Part shown: piece after piece, positions 34,382 to 45,815 of the stretch | How positions within the stretch are numbered: the first letter of the stretch is position 1 | How the letters are laid out: every line of letters begins with the position of its first letter | NCBI GenBank assembly: GCA_947034885.2 | Contig: OX344752.2 | Location: 24,327,386-24,391,385, forward strand | Length of the DNA stretch: 64,000 nucleotides | Direction: 5' to 3' | Origin: Thuidium tamariscinum | Lineage: Eukaryota > Streptophyta > Bryopsida > Hypnales > Thuidiaceae | Made by a program: the position numbers and the translations under genes | The notes under the pieces: model-generated | What the model was told of the DNA's origin: nothing | Seen by the model: the letters and a program-made list of their open reading frames with translations, nothing else | Databases searched by the model: none

Positions 34382-36271
34382 CACTACTAGAAAATTTGTG
34401 TCCAAATCAACAAAAAAATCACTAAAATAGTGTTGATTTGGTTTAATACTTCTATATTGATTTAGTGTAATTGACTTGACCAATATTTAACAAAAACGTG
34501 TTCATTTTCTTTTTGTTCATTTTGTCATATTGTGAAATAATTTAAATTTTTTTAAAACTAAATAAACCAATTAACATTTGCCACGTTCCACTCTATGTGG
34601 CACCGATATGCCATGTGTCATCTATGCAAGGCCCACCACTTAAGTCAATATCGGCGTGGCAATCCACGTTGACCACCACCTCAATTTTCCAATGGAGTGT
34701 TGGCGTGGAGGTTCGAATTCCCTACCTCTCTGTTGGAAGGGAAGGATTCAAATCACCAAGCCACCTCTAAGTACTTATGAATGTATGCCAAGTTATTTAG
34801 TATATAAATCTTCTCTTTAAAATCACCAATGTTTAAATTTTGTAAATTTAGCTATCTTCAGAGCTCATTTAGGCATAGTAAATCAATTTTTTCTTGAAAC
34901 TTTGAACTAATAAAAGTTGAAGTTAAGTTTCACCTCCAAAAATTCGTTTGTCATTTGGAGCTTTCAAGATAAAGGTATGGCCAAAATTCAAAGACAACGT
35001 TAGAAACTGTCAATTTCTTTTTCGAAACATTGTCTTTGAATTTTGACCATCACTTTCTCTCAAAAGCTCCAAATGACAAACGAATTTTTGAAGGTGAAAC
35101 TTAACTTCAACGTCCAACTTTCATTAGTTCAATGTTTTTAAGAGAAAGTTGATTTACTATGTCTAAATGAGCTTTGAATTCAGTTGAACTTATAGAATCT
35201 GAGTTGTAAATGTTTAATTCAATTAATAAATTCCATTTTATAAAAAAACTCAAACCATATTGATTTAAACATATCTATAATTTTAAAAAAATTCTAATTT
35301 GAAAACTCTTATAACTCAAAACTAACCAAAAAAGGTAATTGTTTTCTTAAATTGGATATTGTTTTTCCAATCAACAAAAACAACCTATTAGGTTATAGAA
35401 AATCAACTATAAAGAAGTCAAAGTGAAGTTTCAAATCAATAAGTTTTGTTGAATGTAAGATTAGAGAAACTTTATTTAATTAAAGACATTTTGACATAAT
35501 AATAATGCAATCTTCCTTAAATATACAAAATATAGTACAATTTTTTAGAAATATTGTACAAACTAGTTTTTTCTTAAACTTAAAGATTTTGGAAATGAGG
35601 TCTCTAAATTTCAGTAGACTTTGGAGGCAATTTCAATAAAGAAAAACATTTTTTTGGAAAAACTTTCAACTGAAATAAGTTGAGAGGTTTAATTTAATTT
35701 AATTTCCTAAAATCTGTTTGTAATTTTGAAATTTCAATAAAAAGTTATGGATAAATTTCAAAGAGTGGTACCAAGGAACAATTTTTTTTAGATTTTCAAA
35801 CACTCTGTGAATTTTGTGCATAACTTTTTATTGAAGATAGGAAATCTTAAAAGAAAATTTAGAGATGAAATTTTGTTTGATTTTACAACTTTTCTTAAAT
35901 GGAAGTTTTTCTAAAAAAGATAGTTTTACCATGCTTAAACTGTCTCTAAAGTTTGTCGAATCAATAAAACACTGAATTGTGAGGGATTAATTTTATAAAA
36001 AAAGTTCATGGTAAAGAGAATTCAAAGTACGGTTATTTAGTTATTGCCTTAAATAAATAAAACTTACTTAAAAAAATTTAAGTTAGAATCAACAAACATT
36101 TGTTAATTTTTTTGTTGATTTGAACATTGTACTATCAAAATCAACAAAATTTTTGTTGATTTTGATAATATAGTGTCCAAATCAACAGGAACTTGTAAAA
36201 ACGGTCAATATAGTACCCAATTCAACAAAAAAAAATTTTGTTGTCGACTTGGACATCATTTTCTAGTATTG
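34382..36271. mobile_element. Non-autonomous CACTA-type DNA transposon
   Basis: 1890 bp. The left end is CACTACTAGAAAAT; the right end reversed is CAATACTAGAAAAT. Similarity continues over ~28 bp (GTCCAAATCAACA / GTCCAAGTCGACAACA). A 3-bp duplication TTT (34379-34381, 36272-36274) is as expected for CACTA. Subterminal copies of GTTGATTTGGACA are frequent (36.08-36.25 kb). There is no transposase coding. One terminal base departs from CACTA. A second copy by palindrome is at 58720-60609. Confidence 0.75.
34861..35173. repeat. Internal foldback in the CACTA element
   Basis: Imperfect ~140-bp inverted arms beginning GAGCTCATTTAGGCATAGTA and ending TACTATGTCTAAATGAGCT, containing CTCCAAATGACAAACGAATT and its reverse. 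A smaller foldback lies near 35.75-35.86 kb (CAATAAAAAGTTATG...CATAACTTTTTATTG). Both would form long hairpins in RNA. Mirrored at 59818-60130. Confidence 0.7.
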
Positions 36272-37449
36272 TTTAGAAAGTGTGGGTTTTTAATAAAACT
36301 TTGTACTTGGCTTTGGGAGACTTCCTAAAAGTTCCCCAAAAAATTTCGTAATTTTCTTGAATTGCAAAAATGACTCTATGGGAGGTCAACCACTTTTACC
36401 GACAATTGGAAAATTATATAAATTTTTTACAATAGTGATAAAATTCCACTAAGAATTAGGATAGTGCGTTTTAGCATAAATAAACACCTCTCTAAATTTC
36501 AAGACATTCTTACATCAACAAGTACCAGAATTGGCAACGAGCCAACGACAAGGATTTTTAACGGTTTTATCAAAATCTTTGCAAGTTGACCGGGGTACAA
36601 GGAGCATACGATGTTCAATTGGAGTCAATTTGGACTCTCTTTTAACATTATTGAACCTCTCCAACAACCCCAACTAGTCAAAACTTTTGAAAAAAATCAT
36701 TCTCAAAAGCTAGATTTTCTACCCTTTTCATTGAATTTTAGAGGTTAGTTTTTGAGCATAATTTAGCCTTGGGAGTAAGGGGTAAGGGTTTTCTTGGTTT
36801 AATTTGGGTCTTCATAAGCCAATGGCATTGTTTGTTTGGAAATCAAAACATTTCTTCAAAAGTTAAAATAGTCACAATATTAATGTAGAATTTTGAATGT
36901 TAATTTTGATTTTTCTTAGGTAGATTAGCAAATAATTTGAAGGGGAGGAGGCTTTAAAAACATGAAAAAGGTCTTCCCCTCCTCTCACTTCATACCCCTT
37001 ATCAAAAAACTTATGCAATTTGTACTCACGCCCAACACATTCAAAACTTTTAAAAACTATTTAGTATTTTCAAACTCCTGTGTTTTTTTCATCATATTAT
37101 TGATTTCAATTGTATTCCAAGCATTTTTCTATGTCTTAAAGCTTATTCAAGGGACATTAGAGGTTTCTTTGAAGCGCTTGATTAGTATTCTAGTATTCTA
37201 AGTACACTAACCATTTGCACGTTGTGGTGTTTTTCCTTCAAGTGTAAAACCAATAATTATTCAATTAATCTTTTTGAGTGAGATTCATAGCCCGAATTGG
37301 CTTACTGAGGATCCCCCTAAGGCTTAACCATTTAATTGTGATTCACAGTCTTGTTCTACAAGAGTTTGGTTAATCTCAAATATTTTTGAGTCTTTGTGTG
37401 GTAGAACTCTTGAAAGATTATTTTAAAATTTGAGAATAAACTCTCTAGT

Positions 37450-37550
37450 ACGGCGAAGCTATTGCCCTGAGACAAACATTTTAAAGATTTTTTTTTCTAA
37501 ATTAAAAAAAGTGGAGGGATAAATTCACCTTAGACGGCAAAGCTTCGCCT
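37450..37550 (+). repeat. Paired GGCRAAGCT motifs in E10
   Basis: ACGGCGAAGCTATTGCCC (~37450) and ACGGCAAAGCTTCGCC (~37534), ~84 bp apart, as in E2 and E3. Confidence 0.4.
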
Positions 37551-37649
37551 GCAAAGTCTAATTTTCAATTTTATTTTGTGTTAAAGGGTCCCCAAAAAAG
37601 ACCACAAAGTTTGGTTTTGAACATTGAATTTTGGCTTCCACGGCCAAGG

Positions 37650-37835
37650 AGGTCTCGAGATCCCTCTAGTAAGAAAATATCAATTCAACAAGGGCCAACA
37701 ATTCACGGCAAAGCCAACAGCCACATTGGAGGAGCCAACAACCATGGTAGAAGGGCTAGCAGCCACAATAAAGGGCCAATAGACACGACAAGGGCTAGTA
37801 GTTCATGGCAAGAGTTAGAGTCGCGGCACCTTGAT
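37650..37835 (+). repeat. Tandem tract (GGGCCAACAxCCACxxx units) in E10
   Basis: About seven imperfect ~24-27 bp units around AAGGGCCAACAGCCACAA. Same position as the GC-rich tracts of E1, E2 and E3. Mirrored at 57156-57341. Confidence 0.55.
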
Positions 37836-40190
37836 CAAACGAATTTGATATATATACATTGATTTAAGAAAAAATAAAACTCGGAGACGATGCCGTAAAG
37901 CCCTTATTTTTATTTCTTAAATTTTTTTATCAATTCAGTAAGGTTGGAAATTTGGACCAGACTAATGAGGGAAAGAAATTTTTTCAGAGTTTAAAATAGA
38001 TTAAGAGAAAGTTAAAAAGTTCAAACCAATCCAAGAGAGGGAAAGAAATTTTCTTAGAGCTTAAAATAGACTAAGATGAAGTTGGAATTTCCAAACCAAA
38101 TTGAAGTGATTCAGACCAAGACTAAATTGAGTTTGCAAAGTCAACAAACTGAACTAAGTTAGAATTCAACAGACTGAAGTGATTTGGCAATTGAAACTAG
38201 ACTAAGTTGAGTGGAATTCAAATAGATTGAAGTAATTTGACATTTAGATAGATTGAAGCTAAGTGGAAAAATTCAACATATCGGTTGTACTGTTTGGAAA
38301 ACAACTCATTCAAATCATACGTTGAACCCCAAAAATCTTCACATGTAGACTCCCATGCTTTACCTTCAATGTTTCAAGCATCAAATCAAGTGTAGAAGAA
38401 ACACAATTGAAGAACCTAAGTGAAAAAATTAGCACTTAGTAGTGAGAGAGAGAAAAAATGTTTTAGTTGTACATGCTTTAATTTTTAAAGAATACATCCC
38501 ATTAGACGAGATTGGAATTTTTATAAAGAATAAATCCCATCAAACAAGGTTGGAATTTTCATTAAAGAATATAGTTCCATCAAACAAAGTTGAAACTTTC
38601 TCATAAGACAAGTAGATACGACAAATTTAGGGAATAGTTGACTTTGGATAGATTTTAGAACTAGTTATTAGTTGGTAAAGGTCAAACAAGCTTTGTCTTA
38701 AGGTTTTGTTTAATTTCAAGACAATTAGCTAAGCATTTAGCATTAGATTTGGTAGGATTTTATTCTTGCAATAAATATTCAAAAATTCAAAAATCAAATG
38801 AAAAAGTAAAACAAAACACCTTTGAAGAAAAATAGTAGCAATATAAAAGAAGAAAAAGGAAAAAGGGAAGAAGTGGCTATTTGACAATTTTTCAACCAAA
38901 AATATGTGAGGAGCACAAAGGTTATGCAACATCACGAGACTAAATTATTGAACCTAGAAGTAGCGATGAACAAGGTTAGTTCTAATTAACTCCATTTCTT
39001 TTATTTATTTCTGCAAAAAATCATTAAATTCAAAGTAGGAAATTAGAAATCCAAGTCAAACCACTAAGGTCATTAGGAATTAGTGAAAAATCTAAAAAAA
39101 TAGTTAGAGAATTAAATTAACTTTTCAAAAATACCTTACAAGTTGAAATCCAACAAAAACACTAAAAATTACAGTCAATTGAAGTAATGGTTCAAAAATC
39201 AAAATTACTTTTGAAGGAATTTGTAATTTAAAAAGAATTAAAAAAAAAAATAGAAGCAAAATTTCAAAAAGACAAAAGTAAGAATCAAAGGTAAAAATCA
39301 AATCATTTTTAAAAATTCAAAAAGGTAAAATAATTTAACAAGTAAATTTTGATGAACCGATTAACGGTCAAAATTTACCAATAAAAATTACAATTGTTAA
39401 GGAGTTTTGAAGCTTATTTTTACTTTTAAAAAGAGGTAAAATTCAACGTTTGAAAGTAAATAAATTTACTTTGAGGAAAAAAGGGTAAAAATTTCCATTA
39501 CCAAAAATCGTAGCTACGAGTAAGAATTTATCAAGTAGCAAAATCATTAAGCAAAAAAGAATTAAAAACCAATATTAGCTATAATAGATATAAACTCTTT
39601 TAAATTATTTTATACATAGAAATCAAAATTATAATGAAGAAATAGCAGTTGAATGAAGTTTAGAACCAAATCAATGGGCATTTGGATGAAAATCAACTAG
39701 AGTTGATTAAAATTCTTCAAAATCAAATCAAGGGTAGAAGATTAAAAACCAAAAATAATATTTCAATCCAATCCAATCCAATTTTGATGGTTTGAACCAT
39801 AGCAATTGACATATGAAGTTTTAATCGGTAGATTGAATATTAAACTTCAACTACCTGTATCTTTTAGGAATCAAGGTCAAAATTAGTATTCTTTATCTTT
39901 TTGGAAAAGACATGAGAATCTCTATAAATTCCAACTTCTAAAATTTTAGGCCGATTCATTTAGATTAAATTTAAGCCGAATGGTCACTGAACTAGCATTT
40001 TTTATTATTCTTTTTTGGTATGCAATTTATAAACGTACGATTAAGATAGACACCTTAATTACAAAAAGATTCATTGCTTCAAAAGTTTAATTGGATAAAC
40101 GCTTAGACACCCATAGGATACAATTCATAATTTATACTTAAAAGAGCCTGATTATATATACTTTGTTCCAAGGGTGGAAAAAAATGCTCA

Positions 40191-40412
40191 CGTGAGGCTA
40201 ATTACCTAATTTCTTTAACATTCATCCTAATTCTTAATTTTTAATCTATTAATCTATTTATTATATATTAAATATTAATTTAGATCATGTACTATACCTA
40301 TTTTGGTTCTACACTCTTTTTAGTGCTTTTTAAGTTTATTTTTCTATTTAGTTTTATAAGAAATCAAAGATAAAACCAGTGACTCTTCGGTGACGAATCA
40401 AGGGCCTACACA
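40191..40412 (-). mobile_element. 5' end of giant LTR-like copy E5
   Basis: In reverse it begins TGTGTAGGCCCTTGATTCGTCACCG, the clean 5' end type, continuing with AGAGTGTAGAACCAAAATAGG as in E6 and E2. It is cut at 40190 by E10, so E10 probably inserted into it. Mirrored at 54579-54800. Confidence 0.6.
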
Positions 40413-41419
40413 CGGCCTCATTAAATCATTTTAAGACTTGAATGAATTTATTATTAAGATTTAAATGACTATAAATAATATTAAAATGTAAACAACTTTT
40501 AAGGTATTTTTAGAAACTACACAATGATATAATTTTAAAGTAATGAAATTTGTTATTTTATTAAAATTATGTTACACAAGTATACAAGTATGAAAGATTC
40601 TAGAATTGACATCATTCACTTACTTAAAAAATCTTCATGATTTGAGTAAAAAAGTATTATTTAAATTCAAAATATATATGAAATGTAGATGAAAGAAAAT
40701 CACTACATTAATTAAAAACTTAAAGTATATGACAAACTTGACTTTTGGTCAAAAAACTCTAAATCAAACTTTCAAATCTAAAAAAATAAATTTTTTATTA
40801 ACATAGCAAATATATCTTGAAGATTTAGGATTTAAAGGTTATTAATATATATGATTTAAATTTAGATTTTGTTGTTATATCAATTCAAATTTTGAATTTG
40901 ATATAATTGGTCAAATGACTAAAAACAACAAAGCAATTTTAATCATTATTTTTTAATTTATTTTTAAAATTTATTCAAGAATATAATAAAAATATGTTAA
41001 TAATTTTTTAATATGAACAAAAAAAACTTGTAATGAAATCAATTATATATATATTTTATTTTCTATTATATTATAATTTTTACATCAAGAGTAACTAAAA
41101 ATTGTTATAATCATCAAAAAATTTCACTAGACAAAAGTTTGTAGGATCACAAGATTTACAATTCCTTACAATTTTAATTATAGGACCAAGATATCAAATG
41201 TCTTAACTTTTTAAGGTGATTTAAAACTAAAACTCACAATTTTACCTTCATTTCAAATATAATTTCTTCTGAAGATCATAATTTCATCATTTTAGTTTAT
41301 AATTAAGCATAGTTTTTTATTTTATTATCATTTAAACTTTAAATACAACCACACTAATTTTCAAAATCCCATCAAATGTATTGCTAATATATAGAACATA
41401 ATGCTAAAAATCCTATATT
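40413..41419. other. AT-rich DNA, nothing recognised
   Basis: Very AT-rich with short AT runs; no genes or element ends seen. Confidence 0.4.
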
Positions 41420-41945
41420 AAAACCTAAATGACATTTAACAAAATGAACTTTATTTAAAAAAAAATTTATATGTTTTATGTAGAAGCAAATATAAATTTG
41501 ATTTAAGTAAGCAATTGCAAATTATGATCAAATGAGATTAATAAGATTACAAGTGAAATAATAAAGAGCATTAAATGTTTGAGGAACATATATAACTTTT
41601 AAAAGATGAATGTAGTTTTTTTAATTATAACACTAGAAGAAAAACACTGAAAACGCTGTTAATTTCAACGCACTACGTTAGGTAGATTGTGTTGAGACTG
41701 CGTTGCTGAAAACGCAGAAAAACACAGAAAACGCGTTTTTTTTGTGTTTTTTTGTGTTTTTTCCTCGTTTTCAGCAACGCGGCCTCAACACAATCTACCT
41801 GACGTGTTGCGTTGAAAATAACAGGGATTTCTTCTAGTGTAAATGTGATTTAGAAAATGTAAGTGTACATATTAAAAAAACAAATGCACGTTTTTAAGAT
41901 CATGAATGATTCATATGTGTTCAAATAGAAATCACAATTATTAAA
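41420..41945 (+). repeat. Dispersed repeat, copy a (contains MITE)
   Basis: Aligns in reverse to 45495-45815 in the same arm (shared AAATTTGATTTAAGTAAGCA, ATGATCAAATGAGATTAATA, GATTCATATGTRTTCAAATA). This copy carries the 209-bp hairpin MITE; the other does not. Mirrored at 53046-53571. Confidence 0.7.
41631..41839. mobile_element. CACTA-type hairpin MITE
   Basis: 209 bp, CACTAGAAGAAA...TTTCTTCTAGTG, palindromic over nearly its whole length (~95-bp arms, for example AGGTAGATTGTGTTGAG and CTCAACACAATCTACCT). 3-bp duplication TAA on both sides (41628-41630, 41840-41842). The related repeat at 45.5-45.8 kb gives an unoccupied counterpart. Second copy 53152-53360. Confidence 0.85.
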
Positions 41946-42134
41946 AAACATCAATAAATAATTAAATGATGGTTCTAAATGTTCAATGAGAAATGTCATA
42001 CTTCAATTAACTAATGCTCATTGTATGTTTTTAATTTAAAACTTTATTAAAATTTGTACATGCATTAGTATTATAATTAACACAAATAATTAAATAAAAA
42101 ATTATAGTTATAAGTTTCTAAACATACTAAATTA

Positions 42135-42790
42135 TTAATAATAGGATTATCAAGATGATCCGAATAGTAAGGTATTATAATAAATTCATACACGTATAAG
42201 TATTGAAAGTTTAAAATTATTTTGGTTATTCAAATCATAAGGTAACATTACAAATTCACACGCGTATTAATGTTAAAATTATGATAGTTATGTAAATAAT
42301 AAGGTACTGTTATAAGTTTATGCAAATATTAGTATTAAAATGATCATAATTATCTTAATAAAAAAGATATCATTATGAATTTATGCATGTTAAAGTAATA
42401 AAATTTTCATAATTATTTAAATAACAAGATATCATCACAAATTTGAACACATATTAATATTAGAATTGCCACGATTATCTAAATAACAAAGTATCATTGC
42501 ATATTCATACACGTAAAAATATTAAAATTCTTACATTATTTGAATAACAAAGTATTATCATAAATTTTTGTACGCATTAATATTAAATTTATTACAGTTA
42601 TTTAAATAACAAAGTATCATTATGAATTTATGCACATATGAGTACTAAAATTCTCACAGTTATCCGAATAATAAGATATTATTACAAATTTATACATGCA
42701 TTAGTATTAAAATGATCACAGTTATCTTGACAATAAAACGTCATTACAAATTTATGTAGATATTATTCTTAAAATTATTAACAATTAATT
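42135..42790. repeat. ~62-bp tandem array
   Basis: About ten degenerate units, period ~62 bp, around AATAACAAAGTATCATTACA plus AATTTATACACGTATTAGTA; successive unit starts near 42170, 42240, 42302, 42363, 42426, 42488, 42550, 42611, 42673, 42736. Mirrored at 52201-52856. Confidence 0.8.
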
Positions 42791-43297
42791 CTCAAACGAC
42801 GAATTAATGCTTAAAGCACCTCTCAATATATTTCAATACATATTGCTTCATCTTTGCTTAAATTTAAACTTCAAATTTTTAAGAATTTGCAATGTTGTGA
42901 TGAATAATTCAAATCTTCTATGAATTGAATTTTAGCGTCATCAACTCTTTAAACTTAAAAATAAATTTTAGTACTTAATTAATTTATTAAATTCAATTTC
43001 AAAATTTTAGTTTTGCATTGATAAAATATTAGGGCTGGTTAACTCTCACATCCTCATTTTTTTTTTGGATTTGTTGACTAATTTTTCAAACTCCCATTTA
43101 AGTTTTAAACTTAAAAAAAACATGATATTTTATACATTCCACAATTTTAAAAGTATTCCTCATTATTTTAGTAAAGACTTCTATCAAAATCCTTCACAAC
43201 TATTTTTTGTATTTTTTAAATATAAAATAAACCTAAAAACTCTTAATACTCTTAAAACTTGCATTTGAAGTTTCAAACGTTATCTTCAGAGCTCACA
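42791..43297 (-). mobile_element. 5' end of giant LTR-like copy E9
   Basis: Aligns with 21.96-22.25 kb of E4 (CTCACATCCTCA, TTTTAGTAAAGACTTCTATC) and ends at the CAGAGCTCACA terminus at 43297 (5' end, - strand). Beyond 42.79 kb the tandem array begins. Mirrored at 51694-52200. Confidence 0.5.
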
Positions 43298-44168
43298 ATA
43301 TTCTTCTTAAAATATTTTATTTTTGTAAGAATGAGAAAGAAATAAAGACATATGAATATATTCGAAAAAATTATCGCAAAGTTTATAGAAAAGTCAGTTC
43401 AATATATTCCTTCTATATATCTCGAAGTTAAAAATTTTATTTGTAAAATTAAAGTTTTGGCAACTTGTATAGATTAATTCAAACTCATAAATTTAAATTT
43501 AGATATAAATAAAACTATGCAATGATGATCATTTTGATTTCTTTGAATTATTTTAATTATACCATTGTATTATTTAAAATATAAGTACATTTTATAATTG
43601 TCAAAAAGAAATTCACTATCTTCACTCATAAAATTATTTTCATTGTTGTTAAAATTTTTATTTTCAAAGCCTTTGTTCATTGTACAATGGATTTTGTCAT
43701 ATTTTTGTAAAAGTAATTTCACGTTCCACAAGGCATTGTGCCCCTTACTCTTCAAGAAACAGAAAAAATCATGTTTCTCTGTTTCATAAAATCACTATGA
43801 AACATGAAGTGCATTCAATAATCTTTGTTTCATATCCAATTGAAATTTCTATATGCACTCCTTTTGATATTTGACGTATTTGTTATTCAAGAATGTGGTG
43901 GTTTTAAACTCATAAAACTTGACAATACATTTTATCACGAAATTCTTACAGTTTTACGAAAGTATATCCTTTGATGACTAAGTGTTTTGTGCCATTTATT
44001 TTTTCTACTCACCTTTCTTCAATTCCGACATCTTAAATAATTTGAAGTATTTAGAAGCACTTCAACTTTTCTATGATAAGGTGTGACACAATTCAATTTC
44101 AAATAGAAGTTTATCAATGCCAAAAAATATTAGCAATAAAGGGACTTCAATAATTTGACTTTTGCTTT
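43298..44168. other. AT-rich DNA, nothing recognised
   Basis: Short open frames at 43570-43789 on both strands overlap each other and have no recognisable domain. Confidence 0.4.
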
Positions 44169-44470
44169 TCAAAGACAAGAGCCAATGAAAGGTAAACCAC
44201 CAAGTTCTCCGCTCCGCTTGCGAAATGCAAGGGAAAGGCAAAAGTGGGAGGCGAACGTCCTAGCATCCGCTCTTATGCTTGGTAGATAGCTTGTACTGTA
44301 TCTGCACAAACGGATGCTTAATAGTGTATTTATCATTGACCGTCCGATTGAGCGAATACGAGATCGTTCAACCAATTTGAATCGTCCAACTAGGTGGACG
44401 CGAGCTTCAGCAGACGCCTTCGTAAGTGGGTGGTGGTGATGGTGGTAGGAAGTAGTTGACCGGTTGTGTT
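44169..44470. other. GC-rich island of unknown nature
   Basis: About 300 bp of near-balanced composition in ~75% AT surroundings, with sharp edges. A 68-codon frame on the - strand (44169-44375) shows no domain. No tRNA or rRNA signature found. It ends in a GTGGTGGTGATGGTGG run. Mirrored at 50521-50822. Confidence 0.35.
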
Positions 44471-45494
44471 AAGAATGCAATAAAATAATCCTCAATCACC
44501 AAAATTGAAGTTCTTTAAATGAGAATAGGAAGTTGTCAATCCTTCTAGAGACAATCCGTCTCTTTTAAAGATTAGAAGGTTTATGGTTCAATCTCTTGTG
44601 GCATGATATAAAATAGTTGTGATAACCAATCTTTTTCACACTTCCACCCTTTAAAGAAAATATCAAATCAACTTTCTTAAGCGTGTACGAAGAAAGCATA
44701 TGATTTCAGGGGATTAAGCCATTTAGGGCAGCCGAGTTTGACTAAATTCAATAAAATAAAATTCTTTTTCTTTTTCTTAACTTTAAGTGAAAAATGACTT
44801 GACGTTTTGATTTTGTCTTTCTTTTAAGAAACTTCAAAAACTGTGATGACATGAATAAAATAATTCTTAGTGTACCTTTCAATGACATCAATAAATCCTC
44901 AACAATTTTTGAACAAATTTAATTCTTATCTAAATCTTTTGTACATACATTTATAAAGTATAGTTGATTATATAATTAATTCATTTGTCTTATGATAAAA
45001 CATTATAAGATGCAAATTAGAATTATTGAATTTAGAAATTATAGTTTTTTTCCTTATCGTATAAAAATATTACTTCTATGAAAAAGATACATGTCATAAA
45101 ACATTTAAACTCCTTCACTATATTGTCATTAGAAAGTTTGAAAGTATTTAAAATTGTCATTTGTAGAATTGTATTTTTTTTAAAATCGCTTGACATTTTT
45201 CAACACTATTCCTTAATCCTACCTATACCTAAATAATAAGATATTTTCAACTATTTCTTTTGTTAAATTTTAACCAATTTATTTTTATTTTAAGCTCTCC
45301 AAATTTTTGTGTTGATAGATAAAAAAGTCTTTATATTGTCAAATATATTATATTGTATTAAGTGTGTAATGTTACAAAAAAATTCATATTTTCATTCCAA
45401 ATGCAAACCACATAATCTATCTTGTTCATTCCATTTCAATATTTGGAATTATTTTCATTATAAAATTTAAATTGTGACAAACAACCAAAGAATA
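44471..45494. other. AT-rich DNA, nothing recognised
   Basis: No gene or clear repeat border; mirrored at 49497-50520. Confidence 0.35.
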
Positions 45495-45815
45495 TACAAA
45501 AACAATTGTGATTTCTATTTGAATACATATGAATCATTAATGATCTTAAAACCATGCATTTGTTTTTTTTAATATATACACTTATATTTAAATTATATTT
45601 ATAATTTAAAAGATTACATTCATTTTTTATAAATTGTATATGCTCCTCAAGCATTTAACGCTCTTTATTATTTCAATTGTAATCTTATTAATCTCATTTG
45701 ATCATAATTTGCAATTGCTTACTTAAATCAAATTTATATTTACTTGTAGATGAAACATAATAAAAAAAACCTTAAAATAAAGTTCATTTTGTTAGTTTGT
45801 CAGTTTAGGGTTTTG
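45495..45815 (-). repeat. Dispersed repeat, copy b (without MITE)
   Basis: Reverse counterpart of 41420-41945, lacking the CACTA-type MITE and one TAA. Mirrored at 49176-49496. Confidence 0.7.

Larger units (their letters stand above)
36272..40190 (+). mobile_element. Giant LTR-like copy E10
   Basis: Homologous in order to E2: GGTCAACCACTTT (~36.39 kb), TCCACTAAGAATTAGGATAG (~36.45 kb), GTTGACCGGGGTACAAGGAGC (~36.59 kb), TATA-like TTTAAAAAC (~36.95 kb), CT-rich leader, GGCRAAGCTT motifs, GC-rich tract, and the 3' end CCAAGGGTGGAAAAAAATGCTCA at 40190. The 5' end is not found; the CACTA element lies directly upstream. Open frames at 36962-37201 and 37578-37862 lie inside it and look fortuitous. 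Fossil; second copy 54801-58719. Confidence 0.55.

Noticed and set aside
34700-34765. tRNA-like GGTTCGAATTCC and GATTCAAATC phrases
   Set aside because: T-arm-like words only; no acceptor, D-arm or anticodon stem can be folded around them, and they lie inside the CACTA element.
37578-37862. 94-codon basic frame (and mirror at 57129-57413)
   Set aside because: Lies across the GC-rich tandem tract of LTR-like copy E10; repeat translation rather than protein.
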